Below are positions 52,041-61,131 of a stretch of DNA of 64,000 bases, in pieces (the stretch's first letter is position 1; each line of letters starts with the position of its first letter). Location: contig NZ_CP150356.1 in assembly GCF_051521505.1 (NCBI RefSeq), positions 2,294,001 to 2,358,000 of the forward strand. Direction: 5' to 3'. The stretch comes from Sorangium sp025924095. Its GTDB lineage: Bacteria; Myxococcota_A; Polyangia; Polyangiales; Polyangiaceae. The notes beneath the pieces were generated by a model. It searched no databases. It was not told the DNA's origin and was given only the letters and a program-made list of their open reading frames with translations. The translations under genes were made by a program, and so were the position numbers.

Positions 52041-53330
52041 TCAGGGCCCGGTGTACCGGGCGCGGGGCCGCAGCATGTACCCGGCCTCCCGCTGCTCGAA
52101 CGCGTGGGCGATCCACCCCGCGGCGCGCCCCACCGCGAAGAGCGCCGCCGCGGAGCCGGCCGGCAGGCCGAGCGCTGCAGCGATCGCGACGAGGCCGACG
52201 TCGAGCGACGGCGGGTCGTGGCCGGCGTCGCGCAGAGCGTCGACGAGCGCGAGCACCGTGCGCAGCGCCGCGCTCTGCGGCGCGAGCGCCCGGGCCGTGT
52301 CGAGCAGCGCCCGGGCGCGGGGGTCGCCCTCGGGGTAGAGCCGGTGCCCGAAGCCGGCGATGGGCTCGCCGCGGCGCAGCCGCTCGTGGACCGCGGCGGC
52401 GGCGCGCTCGGGCCGGCCTGCTTCGGCGACCAGGGCCTCCACCCGGTCGCTGGCGCCGCCGTGCCTCGGGCCGGAGAGCGCCGCGAGCCCGGCGCTGACG
52501 CAGGCGTAGAGGTCGGCCCCGGTGGAGGCGGCCACCCGGACCGCGAACGTCGAGGCGTTCAGCTCGTGATCGGCCGAGACCAGCAGCGCCCGGTTCACGG
52601 CGCGCTCCGCCTTCTTCGTGGGGTTCGCGCCGAGGGCGACGAGCAGGCGCCGCGCCGTCCCCTCGGCCTCGAGGGCGGCGGTCGCCCTGCCCGCCTCCCG
52701 CCCGAGGCCGACGAGCGCCGCGAGCGATCGCACGAGCGCCCGCGCCCGCGCGCGCTCCGCGTCGCTCGTGGGGATGCGCCCGTCGCCCGAGGGCGCGCCC
52801 ACGTGGCGGGTCGCGTCGTGCGCGCCGAGCGCGGGCACCACGAGCGCGAGCGCGGTGAACGGCGGCGCGCCCTCCGGCAGGAGCGCCGCGAGCTTCGCCG
52901 GGCGGACGCCCAGCCGACCGGGTCGCGCCGCCGGCGCGCCCTCCGCCGGCAGCTCGCCGGTCCACAGGAGCTCGGCGACCGCCTCGAACGGCACGTCCTC
53001 GAGCGCCAGCGCGACCGCCTCCTTGCCCCGGTAGAGGGGCCCGCGCGGGCCGATCGCGGTGAGCGCCGACTCGAGCACCGGCTCGCCCCACCGGAGCGCC
53101 TCGGCGGCGACCGGGCCGTGGCCGGCGCGCGCGTCATGCCGCGCCCTGAGCCGCTCGATGTCCGCCCTCAGGTAGAGCCGCGCGCGCCCTCGCCCGCCGG
53201 GCACGCCCCGGAGCACGCCGCGGCTCGCGTACGCATAGAGCGTCTCCCGCTTCACGCCGAGCAGCTCCGCCGCCTCGGCGCCGGTCACGTACGCCGAGGG
53301 CCGCTGCTCCGATTCAGGTAGATCAACCAT
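52041..53330 (-). CDS. citrate-synthase-fold protein with N-terminal helix-turn-helix
   Basis: 429 residues. The N-terminal ~55 residues are a MerR-type HTH with wing: YVTGAEAAELLGVKRETLYAYASRGVLRGVPGGRGRARLYLRADIERL. The rest is a citrate synthase: SADHELNASTFAVRVAAS (active-site His), GFGHRLYPEGDPRARALL (second His) and LDVGLVAIAAALGL near the usual catalytic Asp. So a metabolic enzyme has become, or is combined with, a DNA-binding protein. It is divergent from a second citrate-synthase gene whose upstream region contains two palindromes, an obvious candidate target. Confidence 0.92.
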   Translation of the reverse strand: MVDLPESEQRPSAYVTGAEAAELLGVKRETLYAYASRGVLRGVPGGRGRARLYLRADIERLRARHDARAGHGPVAAEALRWGEPVLESALTAIGPRGPLYRGKEAVALALEDVPFEAVAELLWTGELPAEGAPAARPGRLGVRPAKLAALLPEGAPPFTALALVVPALGAHDATRHVGAPSGDGRIPTSDAERARARALVRSLAALVGLGREAGRATAALEAEGTARRLLVALGANPTKKAERAVNRALLVSADHELNASTFAVRVAASTGADLYACVSAGLAALSGPRHGGASDRVEALVAEAGRPERAAAAVHERLRRGEPIAGFGHRLYPEGDPRARALLDTARALAPQSAALRTVLALVDALRDAGHDPPSLDVGLVAIAAALGLPAGSAAALFAVGRAAGWIAHAFEQREAGYMLRPRARYTGP

Positions 53331-53584
53331 GATGGCCCATCAACGTCAGCTCCAGATCCTGTCCACCGGTGCGTGAGGCGCGGCCCGCGGATCGCCGGGC
53401 GCCTGTGTCCCTCCTAGCACCGGCTTCCCCGGTCCTCGCCGGGATTCTTCGCGCAGGCGCGGGCCGCGCGTCGCCTGGCCGCCGCCCGCGAGCGCCCACC
53501 GTGCGCCGCGCCCGAGCCGGGGAGGCGCGGGCTGGGCGACCCGCGCCCGGCGGCATCCTCGACGCGCTTCGATAGCGTGCATGG

Positions 53585-53611
53585 TTGATTGTACAATCAA
53601 GGTTGATCAAC
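53585..53611. promoter_or_regulatory. tandem palindromic operator upstream of citrate synthase gene
   Basis: TTGATTGTACAATCAA (53585-53600) is a perfect 16-bp palindrome, and GTTGATCAAC (53602-53611) is a perfect 10-bp palindrome one base away. The TTGAT core also occurs at the start of the divergent HTH-citrate synthase gene (53321-53330 read on the minus strand). They are AT-rich islands in GC-rich DNA. Placement 42-68 bp before the chosen start fits an operator. Confidence 0.65.
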
Positions 53612-53652
53612 TTCATGCGATGCCCAACATGTCCTCGGTGGAGGTGATCGGA

Positions 53653-54816
53653 ATGAGGGACATGGCGGCGCCGCTCGCGAGCGGCCTGGAGGGTGTTGTG
53701 GTGGCGGAGACGCGGCTCTCGGAGGTGGACGGGGAGCGGGGGAGGCTCACCCTCGCCGGCCACGACGTCGAGGCGCTCGCCGGCGACGGCGGGGTGACCT
53801 TCGAGGACGCGTGCGGGCTGCTCTGGGGCGGCGCGTTGCCGTCGACGTCGGAGCGCGAGTCGCTCCGGGGAGCGATCGCCGAGGGGCGGACGCGGGCCTT
53901 CGCGCTGCTCGGGCGGCTCGGGGACGCGCTCGACGCGGGCGACGGCATGGACGCGCTCCGCGCCGCGGTCGCGCACCACCGGGGCGACGCCCTGCCCGCG
54001 GCGATCGCCGGGGCGGTCGCGACGTTCGCGGCGGCCTGGTCGCGGCGCTGCGCGGGCGAGGAGCCGGTCGCGCCCGATCCGGCGCTCCGGCTCTCGGCCG
54101 ACTACCTGCGCATGGTGCGCGGCGCGGCGGCGAGCGAGGCCGAGGCGCGCGAGCTCGATACGTACCTCGTGACGGTCTCGGATCACGGCATGAACGCGTC
54201 CACCTTCGCCGCGCGCGTGATCACCTCGACGGGGTCGGACGCGATCTCGGCGGTGGTCGCGGCGATCGGCGCGCTGAAGGGGCCGCTCCACGGCGGCGCG
54301 CCGGGGCCGGTGCTCGACATGCTCGACGCCATCGGGGCGGCGGGCGAGGGCGGCGCGCCGTCCCCGGGCAGCGCCGAGCGCTGGGTCCAGGCGGAGCTCG
54401 CGGCGCGACGGCGGATCATGGGCATGGGGCACCGGATTTACCGGGTGAGGGATCCGCGGGCGGCGGTGCTCGAGCGGGCGATCGAGCGGCTCGGGCGGAC
54501 GGCCGGCAGGGCGCAAGGCGCCCGGCTCGCGCTGGCGCGCGCGGTCGAGCGGGCGGCGGAGGCGGCCCTCCGCGCGCGGCACCCGGAGCGCCCGCTGCGC
54601 GCGAACGTCGAGTTCTACACGGCGGTGCTGCTCGACGCGCTCGGGCTGCCGCGCGCGCTCTTCTCGCCGACCTTCGCGGTGGGGAGGGTCGCCGGCTGGT
54701 GCGCCCACATCGACGAGCAGCGGCGCGCGGGGCGGCTCATCCGACCGAGCTCCCGTTACATCGGGGACGTGCCCGAGCCGGCCGCTGTCCCCGGAGCGAC
54801 CGCTCCGCCGCATTGA
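53653..54816 (+). CDS. citrate synthase family protein
   Basis: 387 residues. I chose the ATG at 53653 because GGAGGTGATC, an exact anti-16S complement, ends 3 bases before it; the first ATG at 53581 would put the palindromic operator inside the coding sequence. Active-site elements: VSDHGMNASTFAARV (His), GMGHRIYRVRDPRA (His) and RANVEFYTAVLLDALGLP. The usual NVDFY Asp reads Glu here. It condenses oxaloacetate with an acyl-CoA; citrate or methylcitrate cannot be told apart. Divergent from the HTH-fused paralogue, ~320 bp away. Confidence 0.9.
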   Translation: MRDMAAPLASGLEGVVVAETRLSEVDGERGRLTLAGHDVEALAGDGGVTFEDACGLLWGGALPSTSERESLRGAIAEGRTRAFALLGRLGDALDAGDGMDALRAAVAHHRGDALPAAIAGAVATFAAAWSRRCAGEEPVAPDPALRLSADYLRMVRGAAASEAEARELDTYLVTVSDHGMNASTFAARVITSTGSDAISAVVAAIGALKGPLHGGAPGPVLDMLDAIGAAGEGGAPSPGSAERWVQAELAARRRIMGMGHRIYRVRDPRAAVLERAIERLGRTAGRAQGARLALARAVERAAEAALRARHPERPLRANVEFYTAVLLDALGLPRALFSPTFAVGRVAGWCAHIDEQRRAGRLIRPSSRYIGDVPEPAAVPGATAPPH

Positions 54817-54953
54817 CGTCGAAGCGGCAGATGCTCCGCCAGCGCGCCAACAGGAGCGCCGTGCCAGCCCTCGGCGGTCTCCAGGTCGACAGGCCGCAGG
54901 CCGAACTTATTGAAGAACCCAGGACGGGCATTCCCCTCATCCCCGCCGTCCTG
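54817..54953 (-). pseudogene. possible remnant of a gene (protein-like minus-strand frame)
   Basis: After the citrate-synthase stop, the minus strand reads NARPGFFNKFGLRPVDLETAEG and continues WHGAPVGALAEHLPLRRQ without a plausible start. The Phe, Asn, Lys and Trp content is unlike a GC artefact, and no plus-strand gene covers it. It begins just after an in-frame TGA at 54954-54956. The family was not recognised. It may be the end of a decayed gene. Confidence 0.35.
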
Positions 54954-55083
54954 TCACCCTGCCGATCACAGATCGCCGACGAGGGCATTCCGCCGTCCTG
55001 AAGGGCGAAAGGGGAACGCGACGGGCACAGGTAGGACTTTGTTCGTCCAGCAAAGTTGGCAGCTTCGCGAGGGCACTGGTACC

Positions 55084-55893
55084 ATGTTCAGTATGTCGCC
55101 CGCCGCTCTTGCCGCCCCTCTCGCCCGGGACCTCCTGCGCCACACCCTTCCCGAGTTCGAAGCGCGCGCCAAGACGCTGCCGCTCAGTATACAGGAAATG
55201 AACGACGCGCTCCCGGAAGGGGGTCTTCCGCGCGGGGCGGTCGTGGAGCTCGCCGCGCCGCGGGGGCTGGGGCGCTCCACCTCGCTCGCCCTCTCTGCGT
55301 GCGCGTCGGCGCAGGTGGAGGCGCGGCTGCGCGGGACGAGCGCGACGGCGGGCGCGTGGTGCGCGTGGATCGACCCGAGCGGCTCGCTCTTCGCGCCGGC
55401 GGTCGCGCGTGCGGGGGTCGACCTGAGCCGGCTGCTCGTGGCGCGGCCCCCCGTGGAGATGCTCGCCAAGGTCGCGGTCCGGATGGCGATGAGCCGGGCA
55501 TTCGCGGTGCTCGTGATCGACGTGGCCGGGGTCCCGGGGGCCTTCGGTCAGGGCGCGGGGAAAGGGGAGCGGGGCGCGCCCGCGGCGGGGCGCCGCGAGG
55601 AGGACCTCGCGCGGTGGGTCAATGTGGTGCGCAAGCTCGCCCTGGCGACCGAGGGGAGCGACGGGACGATCCTGCTCCTCACCGATCGCCAGGCGGCGCG
55701 GCCGATGCCGCTGCCGGTCGCGATGCGGCTGGAGCTCGAGCAGGTCGCCGAGGGGCGGTTGATGGTCCGCGTCGCCAAGGATCGCCGCGGGCGCGTGACC
55801 TCGCCGACACCGGTGGTGCTCGGGGAGCGATCGAGGGAGAAGGCGGAGCGGGCGGCGGGAAGCGAGACGCGGCCCGCGCTGTCGCGGGCGTGA
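55084..55893 (+). CDS. imuA: ImuA-like RecA-fold mutasome protein
   Basis: 269 residues from the ATG at 55084. The RecA-like fold is suggested by MNDALPEGGLPRGAVVELAAPRGLGRSTSLALSA, where the Walker A Lys is missing (GLGRSTS). LLVARPPVEMLAKVAVRMAMSRAFAVLVIDV is the strand with Walker B-like Asp. Gene order with imuB and dnaE2 makes the assignment firm. In the known mutasome ImuA supports translesion synthesis by DnaE2. An imperfect CTTTG/CAAAG inverted repeat at 55037-55055 lies upstream, but I see no clear LexA box. imuB follows 13 bp later. Confidence 0.85.
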   Translation: MFSMSPAALAAPLARDLLRHTLPEFEARAKTLPLSIQEMNDALPEGGLPRGAVVELAAPRGLGRSTSLALSACASAQVEARLRGTSATAGAWCAWIDPSGSLFAPAVARAGVDLSRLLVARPPVEMLAKVAVRMAMSRAFAVLVIDVAGVPGAFGQGAGKGERGAPAAGRREEDLARWVNVVRKLALATEGSDGTILLLTDRQAARPMPLPVAMRLELEQVAEGRLMVRVAKDRRGRVTSPTPVVLGERSREKAERAAGSETRPALSRA

Positions 55894-55906
55894 AGGAGGA
55901 GAGGCG

Positions 55907-57793
55907 ATGGCGGCGAGGCGCATTGTGGCGATCGTGCTCCCGCAGCTCGCGTGCGAGCTGGTGAAGCAGCGTGGACCGGTCTCACCGAGCGGGAAGGCGC
56001 CGCTCGCGGTGATCATCGGGGGCGAGGAGGAGCGCCGGGCGGCGCTCGGCGCGCGGTCAGAGCGCGAGCCGGCGGCGCCGGTGGCGGTGCTCGACGTCGT
56101 CGACGACGAGGCGAGGCGATACGGGGTGAGGCCGGGGCAGAAGGTCGTCGAGGCGGCGGCGCTTGTCGCGCACCTCGCGATCCACCGGGTGACGTTCACC
56201 GAGATGGACGCGGCGCTCGGCCGGGTCGCCGAGGTGGCGCTCGGGCTCGGGGCGACGGCGGCGATCCAGCTCGGCGAGCAGGGCGCTGCGGCGCGCGCGG
56301 GGGCGCCGCGGGCGGGCCGCGCTGGTGAGCGCGCTGCGAGCGCGGCGCGGAGCCCCTGGGGCGACGGCCCGTACGACACGGTGTGGCTCGACATCACCGG
56401 GGCGTCGCACCTCGTCGGCGGCGAGGAGGCGCTGCTCGGCGATCTCGGCGAGCGCGTGGCGGCGCTCGGCCACCGGGCGCGGCTCGCGATCGCCGACGGG
56501 CCGCGGCTCGCGCAGGCGCTGGCGCGCTTCGGCGCGCACGCGGACGGCGGGGCAGGGGCGGAGGCGCCGATCGCGCCGCCGGGCAAGGGGGCGCAGGCGA
56601 TCGGGCCCCTGCCGGTGCAGGCGCTCCCGGTCGAGCGCGAGGTGGCGAGCTTCCTCGTCCGGCTCGGCGTGCTCCGCGTCGAGGATCTCGCGCGCCTGCC
56701 GCGGGCGCAGGCGGCGGCGCGGCTGGGCCCGCGGACGGCCGAGGTGATGGAGCTCCTCGCCGGCCGCGATCCCGTGCCGCTCCTGCCGTACGAGGTGCCC
56801 CGGTTGATCGAGGAGGAGGTGCTCTTCGACGAGCCGGTCGAGAGCGCCGAGTCGCTCCTGTTCGTGCTGCGCGGCATGACGTCGCGGATCGCGTCGCGGC
56901 TCGCCGCGCGCGGCGAGGCCTGCGGTCGGCTCAACGTGGCGATCGCCTACGATCGCTCGATCGCGCGGCTCCGCCTCGGCGATCGCGAGGACGACGTCGC
57001 CGCGCTCCTGGAAGACGAGGAGCGCGGCCCTTCGCTGCGCTTCCACGTCGATATGCCGGTGCCCCTCTCGGACGCGGGCGACCTGCTCCGCCCGCTCAGG
57101 ACGAAGCTCGACCGGATCGAGCTCGCGGCGCCCGCGGTGGGGGTCCACCTCATCGCCTCCCGCATCGCGCGCGCCCGCCGGGTGCAGCTCGATCTGTCGC
57201 GCGACCGATCGGTCGATCCGGACAGCCTGCCGGCGCTCCTGGCCGAGCTCTCGGCCGAGATCGGCGCGGAGCGGGTGGGCGTCCTGGAGATCGCCGATGC
57301 GCACCGCCCCGAGGCGCGCTCGCGGCTCGTGCCGGTCGCGGACGAGGCGGCCACGGCGCGCGCGTCCGCCGCTGCCCGCGCGCGCGTCGCGGCGGATCGA
57401 GCCGCGGCGGAGCAAGGGGCGGCCGCGGGCGAGCGCGTGGAGGGGGCCGACGCGTCGGCGCCGGAGCCCGCGCGGCTCCTCGCGCAGCCGATCCCGCTCG
57501 GCCGCGTGGGGCGCGGGGCGATCGTGGCGGTCGACCGGCACCTCTACGCGATCGAGCGGCTCTCCTTCGTGATGCGGATCGACGCGGTGGAGTGGTGGAC
57601 GCCCACGCCGGCCTCGCGCGATTACGCGCGCGCCTGGCTGGTCTCGGGCTCTCCGTCCGGCAGGGCCGCCCCGGCGCGCCTCGGCGAGCTGCGCCCTCCC
57701 CGCGACGGCGCGAGCGCGAGCTCCTGCGGTGAGGCGTGGATCTACGTCGACCGCGCGACGGGCGAGGCCTTCCTGCAGGGGTGGTGCGAGTGA
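55907..57793 (+). CDS. imuB: ImuB-like inactive Y-family polymerase subunit
   Basis: 628 residues with GGAGAGGCG before the ATG at 55907. The Y-family fold is clear, but the usual DxDxF start reads AIVLPQLACELV, and SxDEA reads VWLDITGASHL. The catalytic acids are therefore mostly gone, as in known ImuB, which acts as a hub that binds the clamp and DnaE2. Helix-hairpin part: LVRLGVLRVEDLARLPRAQAAARLG. The C-terminus (REARDYARAWLVSG-type region, EAWIYVDRATGEAFLQGWCE) is the ImuB tail. dnaE2 begins within its stop (GTGA). Confidence 0.9.
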   Translation: MAARRIVAIVLPQLACELVKQRGPVSPSGKAPLAVIIGGEEERRAALGARSEREPAAPVAVLDVVDDEARRYGVRPGQKVVEAAALVAHLAIHRVTFTEMDAALGRVAEVALGLGATAAIQLGEQGAAARAGAPRAGRAGERAASAARSPWGDGPYDTVWLDITGASHLVGGEEALLGDLGERVAALGHRARLAIADGPRLAQALARFGAHADGGAGAEAPIAPPGKGAQAIGPLPVQALPVEREVASFLVRLGVLRVEDLARLPRAQAAARLGPRTAEVMELLAGRDPVPLLPYEVPRLIEEEVLFDEPVESAESLLFVLRGMTSRIASRLAARGEACGRLNVAIAYDRSIARLRLGDREDDVAALLEDEERGPSLRFHVDMPVPLSDAGDLLRPLRTKLDRIELAAPAVGVHLIASRIARARRVQLDLSRDRSVDPDSLPALLAELSAEIGAERVGVLEIADAHRPEARSRLVPVADEAATARASAAARARVAADRAAAEQGAAAGERVEGADASAPEPARLLAQPIPLGRVGRGAIVAVDRHLYAIERLSFVMRIDAVEWWTPTPASRDYARAWLVSGSPSGRAAPARLGELRPPRDGASASSCGEAWIYVDRATGEAFLQGWCE

Positions 57794-60700
57794 GCGCCGG
57801 CGCCTCGGTGCCGTTCGCGGAGCTGTGCGGCCGCTCCTGCTTCTCGTTCCTCGAGGGCGCCTCGCACCCCGAGGAGCTCGTGCACCGCGCCAAGGAGCTC
57901 GGCCTCGATGGGCTCGCGCTCTGCGATCGCGACGGGATCTACGGCAGCGTCCGCGCGCACACGGCGGCGAAGAAGATCGATCAGCGGGTGATCGTCGGGG
58001 CCGAGCTGACGATCGGGGCGCCGCGCTCGGCGGTCGAGCGCGTCGCGCCACGCGCCGAGCGCGCGCCGGAGGTCCAGCCCTCGGTGGTCCTCCTGGTCGA
58101 GGACAGCGAGGGTTACGCGAACCTCTGCCGGCTGCTCACGATCGCGCACGCCGATTGCGAGAAGGGTACGGCGAGCCTCTCGGCGGAGGCGATCGCGGCG
58201 GCGCCGCGGGGCCTCTCCGCGATCGTGCCGCTCGATCCGCTCGTGCCCGCGGCCGTCTCCGGCGCGCTCATCGGCGCGCTGCGCGACGCGTTCGGCGAGC
58301 GCGCGCTCGTCGCGACCTGGAAGCACCTCGATCGCCGCGACGGCGAGCGCGTCGCGGCGGCCCTCGCGGCGGAGCGGCGCTACGGCCCCTGCGTGGTGCC
58401 GACCGCGCGCCCGCTCTACCATCACCCGTCGCGCAAGCCGCTCGCCGACGTGCTCACGTGCATCCGGACCAAGACCACGCTCGATCAAGCCGGGACGCGG
58501 ATCGCGCCCAACGCGGAGGCGTACGTGCGGTCCGGCGCGCAGATGGCGGCGCTGTTCCGCGATCATCCGGCCTGGGTCGCGCGCACGGTGGAGGTCGCGT
58601 CCCGCTGCCGCTTCTCGCTGGCCGAGCTCCGCTACAGCTTCCCGAGCGACGCCCTCTGCATGCCGGGGGAGACGTCGGATCAGGCGCTGCGCCGCCTCAC
58701 CGAGGAGGGCTGCCGCGACCGCTACCCGGAGGGGACGCCGCCGCAGGTGCGCGCGCAGATCGAGAAGGAGCTCGCCCTGATCGCGAAGCTCGGCGTGGCC
58801 CCCTACTTCCTCAGCGTGCAGCAGGTCGTGAAGATCGCCCGCGCGCGGCAGATCCTCTGCCAGGGCCGAGGGAGCGCGGCGAACAGCGCGGTGTGTTTCG
58901 TGCTTGGCGTGACGGCGGTGGATCCGGCCCGGTCCAACCTGCTCTTCGAGCGCTTCCTGTCGGAGGAGCGCAACGAGCCGCCGGACATCGACGTCGATTT
59001 CGAGCACGAGCGCCGGGAGGAGGTGATCCAGGCGATCTACGAGATGTACGGCCGCGATCGGGCGGCGATGGTCTCGGAGGTGATCGCCTACCGCGGCAAG
59101 AGCGCGCTGCGCGAGGTGGGCAAGGCGTTCGGTTTCTCGGCGGATCAGGTCGACAGGCTGAGCGGCCTCGTGCTCCACCACGAGGCGGACATCACCGAGC
59201 AGCGGGTGAGCGAGGCGGGCCTCGATCCGGACGACGTGCGCGTCCGGCAAACCGTCCTGATGGCGAGCGCGCTGGAGGGCTTCCCGCGTCACCTCTCGAT
59301 CCACGTCGGCGGCTTCGTGCTGTCGTCGGAGCCGCTGCACAAGGTGGCCCCGGTCGAGCCTGCGCGGATGGAGGGCCGCACGGTGATCCCGTGGGACAAG
59401 GACGACCTCGACGATCTCGGCTTCTTCAAGATCGACGTCCTGGCCCTCGGCATGCTGACGGCGATCCGCAAGGCGCTCGCGTTGATCCACGCGGACCGGT
59501 ACGCCGAGCTCGCGGGTCTCTCGGCTCATGCGGCTCGTGACCCTGCATCCGCGGCTCTCTCGGTCCGTGCAAGCCGAGGCGCCGCGTTCGATCCGATCGC
59601 GGCGCTCGCGCAGATCCCGCCGGAGGATCCGGCCGTCTACGAGGCGATCGGCCGGGCCGACACGGTGGGGGTGTTCCAGATAGAGAGCCGCGCCCAGATG
59701 GCGATGCTCCCGCGGCTGAAGCCGAGCAAGTTCTACGATCTGGTGATCGAGGTGGCGATCGTGCGTCCCGGGCCCATCCAGGGCGGGATGGTGCACCCCT
59801 ACCTGCGCCGGCGGACGGGGCAGGAGCCGCCGGTGTCTCCGCACCCGTGCCTGGACCCCATCCTGGAGCGCACGCTCGGCGTGCCGCTCTTCCAGGAGCA
59901 GGTGATGCAGATCGCGATGGTCGGCGCGGGCTACACGCCGGGCGAGGCCGATCAGCTGCGCCGCGACATGGCGGCGTGGAAGAAGCACGGGCGCCTGGAG
60001 CGGCACCGCGGGCGGCTCATCCAGGGCTTCGCCGAGCGGGGGATCTCGGCGAGGTTCGGGGAGATGCTCTACCAGCAGATCCAGGGCTTCGGCGAGTACG
60101 GCTTCCCTGAGTCGCACGCGGCGAGCTTCGCGCTGCTCGTGTACGCGTCGGCCTGGCTCAAGGTGCACCACCCGGTGGCGTTCACCTGCGCGCTGCTCAA
60201 CGCGCAGCCGATGGGGTTCTACAGCCCGTCGGCGCTTGTGCAGGACGCGCAGCGGCACGGCGTCGACGTGCGGCCGGTGTGCGTGGTGCAGAGCGCGTGG
60301 GACGCGACCCTCGAGCCCGGCGCCGAGCCCTCGGCGGGGCCGGCGCTGCGGCTCGGCATGCGCCTCGTGAAGGGGCTCGGGGAGGCGGCCGGGGCCGCGA
60401 TCGTGGCCGCGCGAGAGGTGGCGCCGTTCACGAGCCTCCCGGATCTCGTGACGCGCACAGAGCTGAAGAAGAACGAGGTGGAAGCGCTCGCCGAAGCGGG
60501 CGCGCTCGCCGCGCTGGTGCCCGCCCGGAGAGAGGCGCTCTGGCGGGCGCGCGCGCCCCGCGTGGAGGGGTTGTTCGAGGGCGTGCCGATCGAGCGGGAC
60601 AAGGACGTCGGGCTTCCGCCGCTCAGGCCGCTGGAGCAGCTGGCGCTGGATTACGGGCGCGTGGGCCTGTCGCTGCACGACCACCCGATGCGGCACCTGC

Positions 60701-61059
60701 GGCCGGCGCTCAAGCGGCGGCGCGGGGCCGGGCGCGTGCGGACCGCCGAGGAGATCAAGGCGGCGCGCAACGGGGAGAGCGTGCGGGTCGCCGGGATGGT
60801 GGTCGGCCGCCAGCGGCCGGCGACCGCGAGCGGCGTGACGTTCGTGACGCTCGAGGACGAGACCGGCGTGATCAACGTCATCGTCCAGAAGCAGGTCTTC
60901 GCAGATCACTACCAGGTGGCGCGGCACGCCGCGCTCTTGCTCGTCGCCGGGCGGGTCGAGCGGCAGGGGGAGGTGATCCATGTGGTCGCGCGCGAGCTGG
61001 AGCGGCTGGAGCTGCCGAGCGGCGAGGAGGTCACGCTCCGATCGCGCGACTATCACTGA
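57790..61059 (+). CDS. dnaE2: error-prone DNA polymerase III alpha subunit
   Basis: 1089 residues from a GTG at 57790 that overlaps the imuB stop; a longer frame from 57736 would run into imuB. The PHP domain starts FAELCGRSCFSFLEGASHPEEL. The C-family palm has D399-D401-D403 in PDIDVDFEHERREEV, and LCQGRGSAANSAVCFVLG is the preceding block. Fingers (LGVPLFQEQVMQIAMVGAGYTPGEADQLRRDMAAWKK) and an OB-fold near residues 990-1060 (VRVAGMVVGRQRPATASGVTFVTLEDETG) complete it. It is the replicative core of the imuAB-dnaE2 mutasome. Confidence 0.96.
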   Translation: MSAGASVPFAELCGRSCFSFLEGASHPEELVHRAKELGLDGLALCDRDGIYGSVRAHTAAKKIDQRVIVGAELTIGAPRSAVERVAPRAERAPEVQPSVVLLVEDSEGYANLCRLLTIAHADCEKGTASLSAEAIAAAPRGLSAIVPLDPLVPAAVSGALIGALRDAFGERALVATWKHLDRRDGERVAAALAAERRYGPCVVPTARPLYHHPSRKPLADVLTCIRTKTTLDQAGTRIAPNAEAYVRSGAQMAALFRDHPAWVARTVEVASRCRFSLAELRYSFPSDALCMPGETSDQALRRLTEEGCRDRYPEGTPPQVRAQIEKELALIAKLGVAPYFLSVQQVVKIARARQILCQGRGSAANSAVCFVLGVTAVDPARSNLLFERFLSEERNEPPDIDVDFEHERREEVIQAIYEMYGRDRAAMVSEVIAYRGKSALREVGKAFGFSADQVDRLSGLVLHHEADITEQRVSEAGLDPDDVRVRQTVLMASALEGFPRHLSIHVGGFVLSSEPLHKVAPVEPARMEGRTVIPWDKDDLDDLGFFKIDVLALGMLTAIRKALALIHADRYAELAGLSAHAARDPASAALSVRASRGAAFDPIAALAQIPPEDPAVYEAIGRADTVGVFQIESRAQMAMLPRLKPSKFYDLVIEVAIVRPGPIQGGMVHPYLRRRTGQEPPVSPHPCLDPILERTLGVPLFQEQVMQIAMVGAGYTPGEADQLRRDMAAWKKHGRLERHRGRLIQGFAERGISARFGEMLYQQIQGFGEYGFPESHAASFALLVYASAWLKVHHPVAFTCALLNAQPMGFYSPSALVQDAQRHGVDVRPVCVVQSAWDATLEPGAEPSAGPALRLGMRLVKGLGEAAGAAIVAAREVAPFTSLPDLVTRTELKKNEVEALAEAGALAALVPARREALWRARAPRVEGLFEGVPIERDKDVGLPPLRPLEQLALDYGRVGLSLHDHPMRHLRPALKRRRGAGRVRTAEEIKAARNGESVRVAGMVVGRQRPATASGVTFVTLEDETGVINVIVQKQVFADHYQVARHAALLLVAGRVERQGEVIHVVARELERLELPSGEEVTLRSRDYH

Positions 61060-61131
61060 GGGCTCGAGGAGGTGCGCTCCCCGGAGGGCGCAGGACGAGC
61101 GGTCGGCGGCGCGTGAGGAGCCCAGCGCGCG

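Noticed and set aside
53581..53652. First ATG as start of the citrate synthase
   Set aside because: It would put two palindromes in the coding region, has no ribosome site, and adds 24 residues unlike the family; 53653 has a perfect Shine-Dalgarno.
55037..55055. CTTTG/CAAAG as LexA box
   Set aside because: The half-sites are short and do not fit the usual LexA patterns known to me, so I only note it as a possible operator.
57736..57789. ATG at 57736 as dnaE2 start
   Set aside because: It lies 54 bases inside imuB; the GTG at 57790 gives the usual PHP start and a GTGA overlap.
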